Origin: Nepenthes gracilis
Lineage: Eukaryota; Streptophyta; Magnoliopsida; Caryophyllales; Nepenthaceae
DNA: 64,000 nucleotides
Direction: 5' to 3'
Assembly (NCBI GenBank): GCA_033239525.1
Contig: BSYO01000003.1
Span: forward strand, 3,342,001-3,406,000
Of this stretch, positions 1 to 13,310 are shown one piece after another (position 1 is the first letter of the stretch; the number at the start of each line of letters is the position of its first letter). The translations under genes were made by a program, and so were the position numbers. The notes below the pieces were generated by a model. That model saw only the letters and a list, made by a program, of their open reading frames with translations, was not told where the DNA came from and searched no databases.

Positions 1-1995
1 ATAATGGATCATAGAAATACATGTAATTATATTTCAGATCATCCAATGAGGTAATGAAATTACTATTCGTGTGGATTAAGATCGATATTTTTACATTACA
101 AATGGCAAGATATTATAAAACTATATAGTGGCTCGTTACTAATTTATTATTACATGTACTACCATTTTTAGAGTTTGGGGTGTTTTTATTTTAAATAACT
201 GAACTGTATAATTTTTTTCTACTTGAATCAGTCAAATTGTTTTGTCAAAAATTAGAACAGTAAGCAAATTAATTTGATCAATTAATTAGCTTTGGTATAC
301 CGGTTGATAAGTTTTCGGACAATATAATATTATCACTAAAATTATAAATACATCAAATTCATAATTTTTAAATGCTTGTATGACATATTAATATAAAAAT
401 TTGTAATTTTAAATAATATTTTAACTACTGCCAACAATAAAAATATTTTAAATAATATTTTAAATAATACTTAACTTTTTTCATAATATGCCTTCTAAAT
501 CCTGTCTATTTATTAATCGTTAACATCAAATAAGATTATATTTTGTGTCAAACAAAATATTTTTGCAAATAATACTGACATTTATCCTGAATTTTAATTT
601 TTTTCTATTTTCTTTGATATATTTGCATATACACCTAACCCAAATTGAAATAAAAATGTATTTTTTTTTATTTTAATTTTTTATTAGGATTAACTGCTCA
701 GCACCTTTTTGCAAATGCCCTTCTCTCCCTTTCATTGAGGGCTTATTATATCACTGTTCTTTAGATTCTAGTCCAGACAAAGCCCCCTACAACTTCGATC
801 CATGTCTTTTAAGACAAAGCCCACATGCCTTGTTGGTCTATTGAAAATGAGTGGGCCATGTGTAATCTGTTTGGACCCACTGTGAAAAGTCCCTGTCCAT
901 GTGCGACAGCTAACTCACTGTTTACTAGTATTTGCAAATTTAGCTGGCAATGTCACCCTCTTTCCTGACCAGCAGCAGCAACGATTTATCTGTCATGTGC
1001 AGATTACATATTTTCTAAGTTTCTTCAATTTTGTTCCCTCCACCAATAAAAGGTATACACAATATATTGAGATATTATTTTCTGATCGTTAAAAAACACT
1101 ACTCTCTGCCTTTGATTGTTGAAAAAGATAACTATCTATTTTCCGTTATTGAAAAAGAGTTATCCATTTTTGGTGGTTGAAATAGAGGTCTCTTTGGTGA
1201 TTTTTTGCTTGTACTCATGATCGCATTACTAATGCATTGGTGATTTTAATCCTTGTTCTTGTATCCAATTAGCTGCTCAGTTGATATCCTGTTTGTTTAT
1301 TCATGACCTAATTTACAAACTCAAATTGGTCCTTGAGTATGTGGGGATAGTAATATATAGATACTAATATTTAGTTTTTGAATATATAAATATCTATGTC
1401 TTATTGTTACGTGATTTTAAGAGTTTTTATTAATAAGACTATTAATTATAGGAACTAAGTTTTGGATTATTTCATTAAAAAATGAATGCTATTATTTTTA
1501 GAAATTACTCAATTCAAAATACCTACTTGTATACTTGATAATTACAGACGGTGTCTTTTTAAGTCCCTTGTGCAATTAAAGTGTAATAATTATTGTATTT
1601 TTTGTTAGAATTTTAGGAGATAATGATTATTACTAAAAATTTGGGAATAACAAATCAATAAAGATAGAATTATTTATTCCTAAATTGTGAAGATAGATAT
1701 CATATAAATCAAATTAATTTATAAGTACCTGGATAAATTTTGTTGGTGGGATGGGTGGGCTGCTTAGGCCCAAAAAAGAATGGACCTCAACGGCCCAATT
1801 ATTCTGGCATATTCTAGGAGTATGTTTGTCTTTTTAACTAGTATTTGGCTATACTTGATAGTTCTATTCATAAAAGAAGTTAGAGCACTAAAAATATATA
1901 AAATAAATATTAAAAAAAAAAAGGTGAAATCTTCTTAGTTGCTAGGAAAGTAACATAAGCATCAACTTTCATAATTTTATTTATTTATTCCTAAA
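1..1995. repeat. Copy 1 of a ~2 kb direct duplication (left end cut by window)
   Basis: The block aligns along its length with 34,451-36,545 in the same orientation, with small indels. The first base of the window is already inside the homology, so the true left end is not visible; similarity stops near 1,995. The core at about 740-1,065 is close to 95% identical by eye to its partner, whereas the flanks are nearer 85%. It holds no convincing gene: the 63-codon frame at 901 starts with GTG. It may be duplicated intergenic or promoter DNA, or an unidentified repeat family. Confidence 0.85.
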
Positions 1996-4900
1996 TTTAT
2001 TTTATTTTTATCTTAACTCTGCATAAATAATATATGAGTGCCTCTCATGCGTGATTTTTTGGACAAACCATGTAAGTGTGCCTTTTAAACACCTACCATG
2101 TGTTATTTCTCTAGGCAAACTATATATGTACTCTCTTCAAATGTCCATCACGTACTACTCTAGTAAATATCGACTGATCATCATGTAACCCTTGATCGCT
2201 TTTATTACTCAAATGACTCTCAATTAATCATCGGTCGATCCTTATGTGAACATTGAGCAACTCTTTTGCGCCATTTGTTATTTGGACAACTGTCAGTCGA
2301 CCTTTACGTGAATATTGTGCGACTCTTACTTCATTGCTCTACTTCTAAATAAAACATTTGTTTATCGTGGTATCTATAAATAAATGATCCAAAATCCAAT
2401 AAAGTTCTTATAAAAAAATCTATTTGAAAGGTCAATTTAACTAATGAATTTTTTTTTCTCATGCTTTATATTTATAGATAATGGTTGTTGCATTCTAGAT
2501 TATCATATTTTGTTTCTCTGGAAGTAATGATCAATATTTTTGGCATAGGTAAAAAGTAAAGTTATTAAGATATATTTATGAATAATATTTAATGTAATAC
2601 TTTATTATTAAATATTCTCTGAATCTATAGGCATATATATCTTTTTTTGACCATATATAACTCAAAAGCTAGTTTCTGGGATGTGATGGGAAATTATTGT
2701 CTTGAAATAATTCCTACGAGATCAACTATTGTGTTAATTTTGTTTTTACCTATTTTCTTCTAGTATTTTTATATAGTGATGACAGCTTTATTATTATTAT
2801 TTTTCTACATTTATTCAAAAGTTTAAATTTTCCATTTAATAAATTATACTGGTTGAAATATTGCAATTAATATAAATAGTAGAGAGTTTCGTACGGGATA
2901 TTTGGAATTACTTACAAGATGAGGGCTCTTTTATACAAGGGATACATTTTATGTTGTTGAGGCATCTAGAAAAATTCTTAATGAGGTTATCGAAAAATTG
3001 GCTGCTAACATTGGAAAACTTTCCCCTAAGTGAGTGCACAACTGCTCTTAATATATTCGATTTAATGGCATTTAATTTGATTATTGAAAGTAAATGCAGT
3101 AATTTATTTGATTAATTTGTCTAAATTTTTACCTTTCAGTCGTTTTACTATGGTTTAAGATTCTGTCATTGAAATAAAATTTAGAAAGCTAATAATTTTA
3201 ATATTGATCATATTGATATTAGCAGGCTATTAAATTTTACAGTACTAATAACTTCTTTCCTTTGATGCATGAGATTCATCAAGATAAATTTAGGCTGCCT
3301 ATTTTCAAGTCACGCTTGGATTTATTCAAATAATATTACATCCATATATCAATTAATTTTCATTTAATACCATTATGGATCGATGAATGTTAGTTATGTC
3401 GGTTAAGGATTTCATCCCAACACTAATCTTCTGCTAAATGCATATTCTTAGCATTTAATGAAAATATATTTTTAATGAACATATATCATTTGAAAAACCT
3501 TAAAACTAATTTTTTATATTTTATTTTTCCTTTCAAATAGAGTTATGAGATAAGATGTGGGCTCGGCATGCAGATTCCTAATATTCTTGATGGCTGATAA
3601 AATGTTAGATTCAATAGCAGAGCGAAACTATTCATTGTTGGTGTGATTTACAAACATATTGTCGGCCTGAATCATTCTCTCTAAAAACAATAAATGATTT
3701 TTTTTCTTTCCTCTAATTACTTCATTTTTTTTTTTTTTTTAATTTGAATTTATTATCATTTCTATTTATTTATATTGATGTCATATAATATACATGCCAT
3801 GTAAAAATACCATGCATTTGAGTATTCACATTGTTTTTTTTTGAAAATTTATATTAATTTTTTTACATATTCAAATAGCAGGAAATAGTGAATTGTTATT
3901 TCTAACTCAGCACATATAATTTTATATTAAATATATATACAAAACAAATTTAGGATTTATGCTTACTTTGTGTGAGTCAATGTTTTCGTGTACTAAAATT
4001 CTATAACTAATTATATATATGTATATGTGTGTATGAATAATTAATTATGCATTAAGCAAGGTGTGGTAAATTTAATTAGCTTGGTTAATTATTCTAGTTG
4101 TTATGTGAAAACGTGATTGAATTTGAAAAAGGCAAATATTAAAGCCGTTTATGTAGGATAAAAAACAACTGACCTTTCAAGATTTGTCCAATATGTGCCT
4201 TCCTTAAACTTTGAGATCCGTTTTTTAATTAAAAAAGGTAGGATTTTACTTTTTATCTGAATTATTTGACAAAAAAAAATCAATAGTTTAAATATAAAAT
4301 ATTAAATGCTATTATTCAAATAATTATTTTTATTTAATTTTTTAAATATTGAACATAATATTCAACATATGTTAGTGTTATAAAAAATTAAAATAAAATA
4401 ATTGTTAATTTTTATATTTTTAAATTTTAATAATTAAATTATAGCCCAATGATCTTCTTTAAAGTAGGATCTTTATTTTTTCATTTTATTAGCTAGTTTA
4501 TTATAACTTATTTAAGAAAGGTAGTTTTCTTAATTGATCAAAAAAATATATATATATTGCATTTTATCAACCAAATTAACATACTCCTGCGATAAATTAT
4601 AACATTCATAGAAATAATTTGTTCAATCAATAGGGTTTTGAATTTTAATTTGTTTCATATTCAATGCATTATGTTGGTGGGCTTGGTTAATTGTATAATA
4701 CTAAAGTAAGGACCAATGCAACTAATTACTCACAATGTAGCAACAGGACCCCCATGCATTTACACATCCTTCAATAATAAAAATGAGATGTGTCAATACT
4801 TTAATTCACTGAAACAGTATTCTAAACAAGTAACTAGAAACCTATCTTATCGTTGTTACCTATTATTATCACCTCGTCAAATTATAAAAACCTTACACGG

Positions 4901-6600
4901 TGTGACATAAACGGTATAATAGAAAAACTAACTTACCTATAAGTCATTGAATCTTTGGCTCATTTATCACCCATCCAATGGCTCTTGAATATTCTAATAT
5001 CAACCTGACCCCATCTACATATAAAGGAAGATCAAAAACTTGAAAGCAAAAAGAGCTTAGATGCTAGAAGGAAATCTGACTCCTTAGATAAATAAGGAAA
5101 AAGTGGTGGAAAGAAAGCAAGAGCTCTAGCAGATGACAAATAGAGAAATAATAAAAGTTATATTTATTATTATGATCATATTTCACATTATCCTAACCTT
5201 AACTATCTATAGATTTGCGATGACTTGTTTATAAATAAGTTGTCTAAACAACAGTACCAATGGATCCAAAGTACTAGTTAGTTACGAGATCTATTTGACA
5301 TCATTTGTTAATACTTGTCTAAATACTATACTTTAAATTTAAAAGATTAATTATTTTATAAAAAATTCGTATACTTGTTATTTATTATAAAGTTTTCATT
5401 TTGATTAAATAAAAATCATTGTAAAAAGTTAAAAAAATATATTTAAATATTTTTAATATAATTATTTGCAAGTGAAAACCGTTTGTTGACATCCAAATGT
5501 TTAAATGGTAGTATTTTGATCATATCAATAAAAAATATTATGCAATCTATTTAATAACTAATCTTAAATAGTGACATATAATCCAAACTATAAAAAATTT
5601 ATATAACTCTATCTTCCTTATTCAGCTATTTTTAATAAGGCTATCATTAATAATTGGTACATGTATTATTATGTTTTTATACTCTAATATTATTTTATAT
5701 GTTATTATTAATTTATTGCCTACTCCAATATTTCTATATTTGATTATCATTACTATTTTTCATATTTATTCATATATATATAAATTATACATGTTTTATT
5801 AAGTATTAGACTTATTTTTGTGATTTTTATAACTTTTAGATTAGCTATCATAGATCTATTATAAGGTTTAGATAAAAAGAGATTCAAATTATTTTATCCT
5901 TATTATTTAATTATTCAAGTGTAATATATTAGAATTAAAACCATATGGGTTTGTTAGTTGGGATTGTGTATTTATCTTTTAGGCTGATTAGCCTGTTATA
6001 AATTTATGTTATTTTCAACAATAATATTATGAATGACTTTGTTAGGAATTTTTCTCACGAAAATAACGGGTAATGAGTAGCTACTTTGATGATTATGCTA
6101 AATAAAGAGTGTTTGATTATAATCCTATAATTTAGTAAATCATTTTAAAATTATTTAATGATATTTATTATAAATTATATTTTAACATTTGATTAAATTT
6201 TTAATATTATTATATTTATATTTTTATATTAGGATCGTAACATTATATTTAGACTCCAATCATTAATAGTCTTAGTCAAAATCATTTCTTTGGGTATATA
6301 TTAATAATAATCAATATCTATATTTAAAATTTTAATAATAAAATAATATAAATTATTACAAAGTCCACTAGTAATATTAATAGTATAATAATAGATTTTA
6401 TGTATAACTTTTTATAACTAATTATTTACGTATGTGTAGAGGAATTTGTAGTCTTTAATTTTTATTTTATTTTCATTTAAAAGAATTTCGATCCATGTAT
6501 AAAAATTAATTATATAAAATTATGTATTGGTGAAATATATGTCAAAGCCCTCCGCTGGCCAACGTTAAGTTCAACGGCTATTTTTTTTCTTACGAAAAAA
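1996..6600. other. AT-rich intergenic DNA, no gene recognised
   Basis: This stretch is dominated by A/T runs and short ORFs with no family resemblance. The only coding-like patch I see is listed separately at 2,940-3,029. I see no RNA gene, no clear transposon ends and no long repeat in it. Confidence 0.6.
2940..3029 (+). other. Possible isolated exon, product unknown
   Basis: A 30-codon frame from 2,941 reads as ordinary protein, including the run EASRKILNEVIEKLAANIGK. It is preceded by AG and followed by GTGAGT, a good plant splice donor, so the borders fit an internal exon of about 90 bp. No neighbouring exons were found and the family is not recognised. It may be a relic of a lost gene or a chance frame in AT-rich DNA. 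Confidence 0.2.
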
Positions 6601-7196
6601 AATAGAGGGAACCCGTATCTTATTTGACCGCGTCAACGGAAGCAATCTATATAAATGATGACTGCCTCAGGCTCTCTGCCATCACTATTGATCATGCCTT
6701 CACCTGCGAGAGACGGAGGGCTACTGAGAGGGGAACGTTCGAGATTCTAGGGTTTCGAAGATCTACATTCGAGGCGACAGAGAATACACGATTGGAGGTC
6801 CAGTTCAGTGAGTCTCTTCGTTGGCGAAATAGTTTTCCAACTGAGGAAACTGATTTGCCCGTTGAATTTCACTATTGTCGAAGCTGAATGTTATATGAAA
6901 GCTGCAAAAAGGGTAATCTAGGGTAGTTTTACACATGTAGAAACTCACAGTTGTACAGATCTTGGATCCTTTCCAATCCTTACGCGGAAATATTTCATGA
7001 ACTGCGAAAACCTTGCCAGGCATTTCGCGGTCTCTGCGGATTTAATTTTTGATATGGAATTTCCCAGGTGAACATTACTGTTTGTTTGAAATCTTGTTCG
7101 TTTAACTGAAATTTTACCTTATTCTGAATTTTTGGTTGATTTTTCATATAATTTGTTAAAGAATCATAACCAGTTTTGATTTGGCGGGCACCTCTC

Positions 7197-7220
7197 ACTC
7201 TCACTCTCTCTCTCTCTCTC
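7197..7220. repeat. CT microsatellite
   Basis: This is a short CT-rich run, with uninterrupted CT dinucleotides over its second half, inside the presumed leader intron of the copy A locus. Pyrimidine tracts like this are common near the 5' ends of plant genes. Confidence 0.8.
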
Positions 7221-7696
7221 ATGCCTCTCTATTCGTTCCAGCATATCATTCTGCCCTTGCTGCATGCCCTCTCTTATTCGTTAAGTTCTCTTTCAGAGAT
7301 CTCTGAAAGAAAATTGTTTTGGTTGCGCCTCTAACTGCGATAATTTCTTCAATGTGAATGCTGAGTACGTTATATTGCGATGTTATACAATGTTTAATTG
7401 ATCTGGCTCCATGGTATTTAAGCCATTCAATTTAATGGTTATTGAGCCCTGGTTCCAGAACGTGTAGAATTCTAAGTTGAAGCATTGGAACAGTTCCCAG
7501 TCATGGAAAGTTTCAGACATCCTTAACAGGGAATATAAAGCTCAAAGTGAAGTGGGAAGACGATCAGAAGATCTGATGAGGATTGGAATTCAAATTCTCT
7601 TCCACAAAGACTGTGTGATAAACTCACTCAAATCTTGCCGGTCTTTTTTGGTTTGGTACGGAATGTTAAGTGAACCTTCGTGTAGACAACTCTCAT

Positions 7697-8873
7697 TTTC
7701 TGTTATTGTAAGTCCTTGTTACGTTTTGTGCCTTTACATGCAGTGGAGAAGGAAAAGCAACTCATCGACCAATTTATCTGCTAGTTCAGTGACAGTGGAT
7801 AAGTTGAATGATGAATTCAATCATCTTTTTCTGAAACTTTGATCGGCAAATGAAACTATAACTGATAGGGAGTTCTTTATGCAAAAGTGGAACAGTTTCT
7901 TAACTAAGCCGGACATTATTGAATGATGTATTATGGTCTCGAGGTTTTTTTTTTTTTTTTTTTGCAGACTATAAATACTATTGTTCTGCTTCACTTTGTT
8001 TATGCAATGATGAGTTTTCATGTGACTTCTATGCATTCTGACAATGTGGTAAATGAAAGTTTAGGAAGAGGTAAAAGAGGCGTTTTACAATGATCAACGT
8101 GCAAAACCTCCAAACTCAAAGGGAAAAAAGACTGTGACCACAGTTGAACATGAACCGCCAAAATGCTCGAATTTTATTATATATATTTACCTGACGATTT
8201 CTAAAAGATAGTTGAGGCTAATCTCTTATTACAAATTATTTGGTATAGTGAGATATGGTTTACAACGTATGTAAACCATATTGAGATATGGTTCACTGAA
8301 CTAGTATATTGAGATATCTTTTCTGTTATTGTAAGTCCTTGTTACGTTTTGTGCCTTTACATGCAGTGGAGAAGGAAAAGCAACTCATCAACCAATTTAT
8401 TTGCTAGTTCAGTGACAGTGGATAAGTTGAATGATGAATTCAATCATCTTTTGCTGAAACTTTGATCGGCAAATGAAACTATAACTGATAGGGAGTTCTT
8501 TATGCAAAAGTGGAACAGTTTCTGAACTAAGCCGAACATTGTTGAATGATGTATTATGGTCTTGAGGTTTTTTTTTTTTTTGCACACTATGAATACTATT
8601 GTTCTGCTTCGCTTTATTTATGCAATGATGAGTTTTCCTGTGACTTCTGTGCATTCTGACAATGTGGTAAAGGAAAGTTTAGAGGTGTTTTACAATAATC
8701 AACGTGCAAAACCTCCAAACTCAAAGGGGATTAAAGACTGTGACCACAGTTGAACATGAACCGCCGAAATGCTCGAATTTTATTATATATATTTACCTGA
8801 CGATCTCTAAAAGATAGTTGAGGCTAATCTCTTATTACAACTTATTTAGTATATTGAGATATGGTTTACAAGG
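7697..8873. repeat. Tandem duplication, ~622 bp unit, two copies
   Basis: Unit 1 runs 7,697-8,318 and unit 2 runs 8,319-8,873, in the same orientation. Both start TTTTCTGTTATTGTAAGTCC and share the exon-like piece with its splice acceptor, a poly-T tract and the KPPNSKG-coding piece. Most differences are single bases; unit 2 lacks the end part. Unit 2 carries changes that disturb the frame open in unit 1, so duplication did not yield two good exons. Confidence 0.9.
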
Positions 8874-9190
8874 TATGGCTGCTTTCAAGGATACGTTTAT
8901 TTTATTTTGTTCGTAGGGTGCCACATTCCTAAAGAATAAATCCTTGCCAATAAAAATGGGCTTGCACTTTGTTTAATGTAAATTATACTATAAGATTTGG
9001 AAGACTTGTGTAGTTCTTGACTTGAAAAACTCGCCACATTCAGCCGAGTTAGCCTATTTATTAATTATTTGTCCATTAATAGAAATTAACGTTTTATAGG
9101 ACTATTTTTCTTTTAACAGTCAATTTTTCAAATGATTTTTGTTTAGAGAATTGTTAAATATTGGACATTTTTGTCATGTTTTGCTTTCAG

Positions 9191-9327
9191 ATGTGTTAAT
9201 TGAATTTCTTGGAATTGAAGTGGTAGCAGAAGCAGATTGGCCACTGAGAAAATCTAAATTGGATGATGCATATTTGCAGTTAAAATTAAAGGAAGAGCTT
9301 CCAGATGAGTGTATCTCCAGAACATAG
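9191..9327 (+). pseudogene. Exon-like fragment, 45 codons, product unknown
   Basis: A pyrimidine-rich acceptor ending TTTGCTTTCAG is followed by an open frame to a TAG at 9,325. The frame reads as normal soluble protein, with runs such as LIEFLGIEVVAEADWPLRKS and a lysine/glutamate-rich end. It fits a last coding exon of the copy A locus. No family was recognised. Directly downstream begins the 452-bp tandem array. Confidence 0.35.
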
Positions 9328-9400
9328 AAGGGAAAATGTTAGTGCTTATTCAAGTAACAAGAGCTAGCTAACAACTTACTCCAAATGCGGAGAATGCTTG

Positions 9401-10865
9401 TAGTTCTATCAAGGTAACTAGAAGCAAACTACTATTCTTTGTACATTTCTTGTAATGTGTACTCCTTTTGTTTTACATAATAACAATTACTAATTTTCCT
9501 TTTCTGCGGTTTCTTGTTAAGTAGCTTTAAGGCACTAGTTTGATTCAAGGCAAATATGAAGAGAAGAAACAGTAGGGAAAAGTGTTACACAATTAAATGA
9601 TATTTGTGCTTCAAACTTTTCTTTTCCCTCTAGCATTTCATGATTGAAGTTGAATGTGAAGGTCAAGCAAACTTGTTCTAAACTGCAAGTTTTTATCCTA
9701 TGGAAGGGGTTAATAGGTCCTTGGTGCTATTCCTAAGAGAATTCTCAAGCTGAAAGTAATTGGGTACCTACATCAACATAAACGAGTTCATAGCATTGGT
9801 TTGGCCTCCCCGCATAAAGCAATTTGATCCTATGGAAGGGGTTAATAGGCCCTAGTTCTATCAAGGTAACTAGAAGCAAACTACTATTCTTTGTACATTT
9901 CTTGTAACGTGTACTCCTTTTGTTTTACATAATAGCAATAACTAATTTTCCTTTTCTGCGGTTTCTTGTTAAGTAGCTTTAAGGCACTAGTTTGATTCAA
10001 GGCAAATATGAAGAGAAGAAACAATAGGGAAAAGTGTTACACAATTAAATGATATTTGTGCTTCAAACTTTTCTTTTCCCTCTAGCATTTAATGATTGAA
10101 GTTGAATGTGAAGGTCATGCAAACTTGTTCTAAACTGCAAGTTTTATCCTATGGAAGGGGTTAATAGGTCCTTGGTGCTATTCCTAAGAGAATTCTCAAG
10201 CTGAAAGTAATTGGGTACCTACATCGACATAAACGAGTTCATAGCATTGGTTTGGCCTCCCCGCATAAAGCAATTTGATCCTATGGAAGGGGGGTTAATA
10301 GGCCCTAGTTCTATCAAGGTAACTAGAAGCAAACTACTATTCTTTGTACATTTCTTGTAATGTGTACTCCTTTTGTTTTACATAATAATAATAACTAATT
10401 TTCCTTTTCTCCGGTTTCTTGTTAAGTAGCTTTAAGGCACTAGTTTGATTCAAGGCAAATATGAAGAGAAGAAACAGTAGGGAAAAGTGTTACACAATTA
10501 AATGATATTTGTGCTTCAAACTTTTCTTTTCCCGCTAGCATTTAATGATTGAAGTTGAATGTGAAGGTCATGCAAACTTGTTCTAAACTGCAAGTTTTAT
10601 CCTATGGAAGGGGTTAGTTGGTCCTTGGTGCTATTCCTAAGAGAATTCTCAAGCTGAAAGTAATTGGGTACCTACATCGACATAAACGAGTTCATAGCAT
10701 TGGTTTGACCTCCCCGTATAAAGCAATTTGATCCTATGGAAGGGGTTAATAGGCCCTTGGTGCTATTCCCATGAGAATTCTCAAGCTGAAAGTGTTTGGG
10801 TACCTACATCGACATAAATGAGTTCATAGCATTGGTTTGGCCTCCCCGCATAAAGCAATTTGATC
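9401..10865. repeat. Tandem array, ~452 bp unit, three copies plus a partial fourth
   Basis: Units start at 9,401, 9,853 and 10,306 with TAGTTCTATCAAGGTAAC. A partial fourth copy of the last ~108 bp occupies about 10,758-10,865. Units differ by only a few substitutions and one or two base indels. The unit start straddles what looks like an exon end and splice donor (AAG|GTAACT). A strongly diverged single copy lies at about 12,235-12,520, so the unit itself is older than the array. Confidence 0.95.
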
Positions 10866-12190
10866 CCTTATTTGCTAGGTGAGTTGATAGAATGAAATGA
10901 TTTCCGAAAATGTAACACGAGAAGGATACTCATCCATAAAATTTAACTTGGCTGGTCATGTTAAGTTTAATTAAAGGGATAAGATTAAGCTTTAGGTCTC
11001 AAATGGCTACAACTTTTTGTCAAGGTTAAGGATGATTTTGCTCCCCTTAAGCTAAGCATCATTTCATTCTTACAAGAACCAATCAAGGAGGGTCAGATGT
11101 AACCTTCCAATAGCTTTGTTTATAGAAAGGCAATCTCAGTCATATGCTGATGATTAACATGCATTTGACTAAAGGTGTATCACGTTAACATTTTGAACAT
11201 TCATATGCTTTTCCCTTCATTCTCTAGTTCTATGGAAGACTTGGAGTATTGGACAATTATATACACTTAATAACCTTTTGTCATGATTTGTTGAATTTGT
11301 TATTTCTTGAATAGAATATGGTTTTTGATTGAATCGGAAATTTAACTTCACATTAATGATGCTTTTTCAATTTTGAGTTGTAAAGCCCTAGACGCTCATG
11401 GTTGTTATGTTGGGGGTGTCATGAGGCTTTTGTTTTGGATTGGCATTGGTGCTAAGCATATGCTCCTTAACAATGTGGTCAACAGGCAATCCATAATACT
11501 ATGAGCTCTACAAGCTTCAAGAATCCTAAGATATGAATTGAAATAGCATGCAGAGGAATCCATTTAACAAAATGCAAAATCTGGGAAATGGAATCTGCGG
11601 TAGTGTTCATTGTTTAAAAGAAGAGTGAAACTACAATGTGGGTTATTGAATTAGAGAGGAGCAAGTCAGCCTCCTTTAAAAAAATTCATGATCATTTGAG
11701 AGAAAAAATGGTTTGTACACTTTTCAACTTTTGCATTTTAAATAAAGCATAGAAGGAAAAGGAAAACATCTGTCTTACATGTTAGCCTCATATGTTGACT
11801 TTGAAATGTTGCAAGAATATATCTTGCTGAAATATTAGAATTTCTGAACGAAATTAATATTTAGAAATTACAAAATAATACAGAAAAAAAGAGGCTGAAA
11901 TTTAGATCTTCCAAAAGGAGATTGGGGAGCACGTATATTTTTTAAAGAATCAGTTTAGTGTACTTGATAACATATATTAGGCAGAAAAGGTAACTGATCA
12001 TGCAGTGTAGGTCATAGAAAAGCATCTAGAAGGCCAAAATGTAGAGGCTTCTAGAACAATTTTTGGCTAAAAATGTTATTATAGATTTGTTATGGCCCTT
12101 GAATGTTCTTAGGATTCTATGCATGTTTGTAGATCCAAGCAAGTTATAATTGCTTCAAAAGTGAAATGGCTGCAGATCCAATACGATCTT
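10866..12190. other. Non-coding duplicated DNA flanking the array
   Basis: About 10,866-11,390 matches 12,521-13,310 with many substitutions, so it belongs to a diverged segmental duplication. No ORF here is convincing. A short frame after an acceptor-like AG near 12,010 (VIEKHLEGQNVEASR) is coding-like but stops quickly and may be another decayed exon. Confidence 0.5.
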
Positions 12191-13310
12191 TGAAAATATA
12201 AGACTCTTCCTCCACATGCTCAGAATTTGTGTAGTTTCGTTGAGGTAACTAAAAGCAAGCTACTATTCTCTATACATTTTTTGCAATGTTTACTCCTTTC
12301 TATACAATAAAGATAACTGATTTTCCTTTCTCTGGTTTCTTGTTAAGTTGCTTTATGCCAACTGTTTAATTGCAAGTTTTGTCCCATGGCAAGAATTAAT
12401 AGTCCCCTAGTGCTGTTCCCCAAAAAATTCTCAAGCTGAAAGTGCTTGGGTACCTATGTCAACATAAATGAGTTCATACCATTGGTATAGCCTATTCACA
12501 TAAAGCAATTTGACCCCTCATATATATGTTGGATAAGTTTATGGAATGAAATGATCACCTAAAGAGGTAACATGAGTAGGAGACACCTGCTTTGAAATTA
12601 TCTCAATCATTCATGAAGATGAGTTCAATTAAGGGATAGGATTAAGCTTTATGTATCAAATGGCAAAAACTTATCTCAATCACCTAAAGAGGTAACACGA
12701 GTAGGATACATTTGCTTCGAACTTATCTCAATCTTTCATGATGATGAGTTTAATTAATGGATAGTATTAAGCTTTATGTATCAAATGGCACAAACTTCTT
12801 ACTCATCAAAGTTAATGATGAATTAGCAACCTATTAACTAGAATAATTGGAGGAGGGTCAGATGCAACATTTATGTAGATTTGTTCAGAAATAGATAGCC
12901 TCAATCATACACAGATGATCAATATGCATTTGAATAAAGATATATCATGTCAACATTCTTATCATTCTATTGTTTTTCCCTTTACTCTCTACTTGTCTTT
13001 GAAAGAGTTGAACATTGGACAATCTTATGTAGATTTGTTCAGAAATAGATAGCCTCAATCATACACAGATGATCAATATGCATTTGAATAAAGATATATC
13101 ATGTCAACATTCTTATCATTCTATTGTTTTTCCCTTTACTCTCTACTTGTCTTTGAAAGAGTTGAACATTGGACAATCATATAAATTTAATAACCTTTTC
13201 CATAATTAGACAAGTTTATTATTTCTCGAATAGGATATAGTTTTGATGGATTGGAAAACTTTAGTTAACATAGTTCTTTTCAATTTTGAGTTGTAAAGCC
13301 ACTACCTGAA
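12190..13310. repeat. Diverged second copy of the 9.4-11.4 kb segment, with internal tandem repeats
   Basis: The order of recognisable blocks is the same as at 9,390-11,390: an exon-like end, the GGTAACTA donor, then the 452-bp-unit homologue, then the following intron-like DNA. Two younger tandem duplications lie within it: a ~125-bp unit starting at 12,556 and 12,681, and a 154-bp unit starting at 12,871 and 13,025. The 154-bp copies are nearly identical and so recent. Confidence 0.85.

Larger units (their letters stand above)
6620..9400 (+). pseudogene. Decayed multi-exon locus, copy A (product unknown)
   Basis: The stretch begins like a plant gene. There is a TATA-like TATATAAAT at 6,648, then GC-richer leader DNA with CTAGGGTTT at 6,747, a motif common in plant 5' leaders, and a donor-like GTGAGT near 6,809. 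Exon-like pieces follow at about 7,390-7,680, at 7,745-7,842 (after a TTTACATGCAG acceptor), at 8,077-8,175 (frame containing QRAKPPNSKGKKTVTTVEHE) and at 9,191-9,327. The pieces do not join into one open frame: stops and frame changes intervene, and no convincing ATG-led frame links them. A diverged relative of the 7.4-7.85 kb part lies at about 15,310-15,760. I do not recognise the protein. A living gene with long introns cannot be excluded without transcript data. Confidence 0.4.

Noticed and set aside
901..1092. 63-codon frame, open also in the duplicate at 35.3 kb
   Set aside because: It starts with GTG in one copy and has no initiator in the other. The differences between copies are mostly amino-acid-changing, so there is no sign of protein constraint.
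9401..10865. Regular repeats as a CRISPR array or satellite
   Set aside because: The units are 452 bp, contiguous and without spacers in a plant nuclear context, with only three copies. This is a local tandem duplication.
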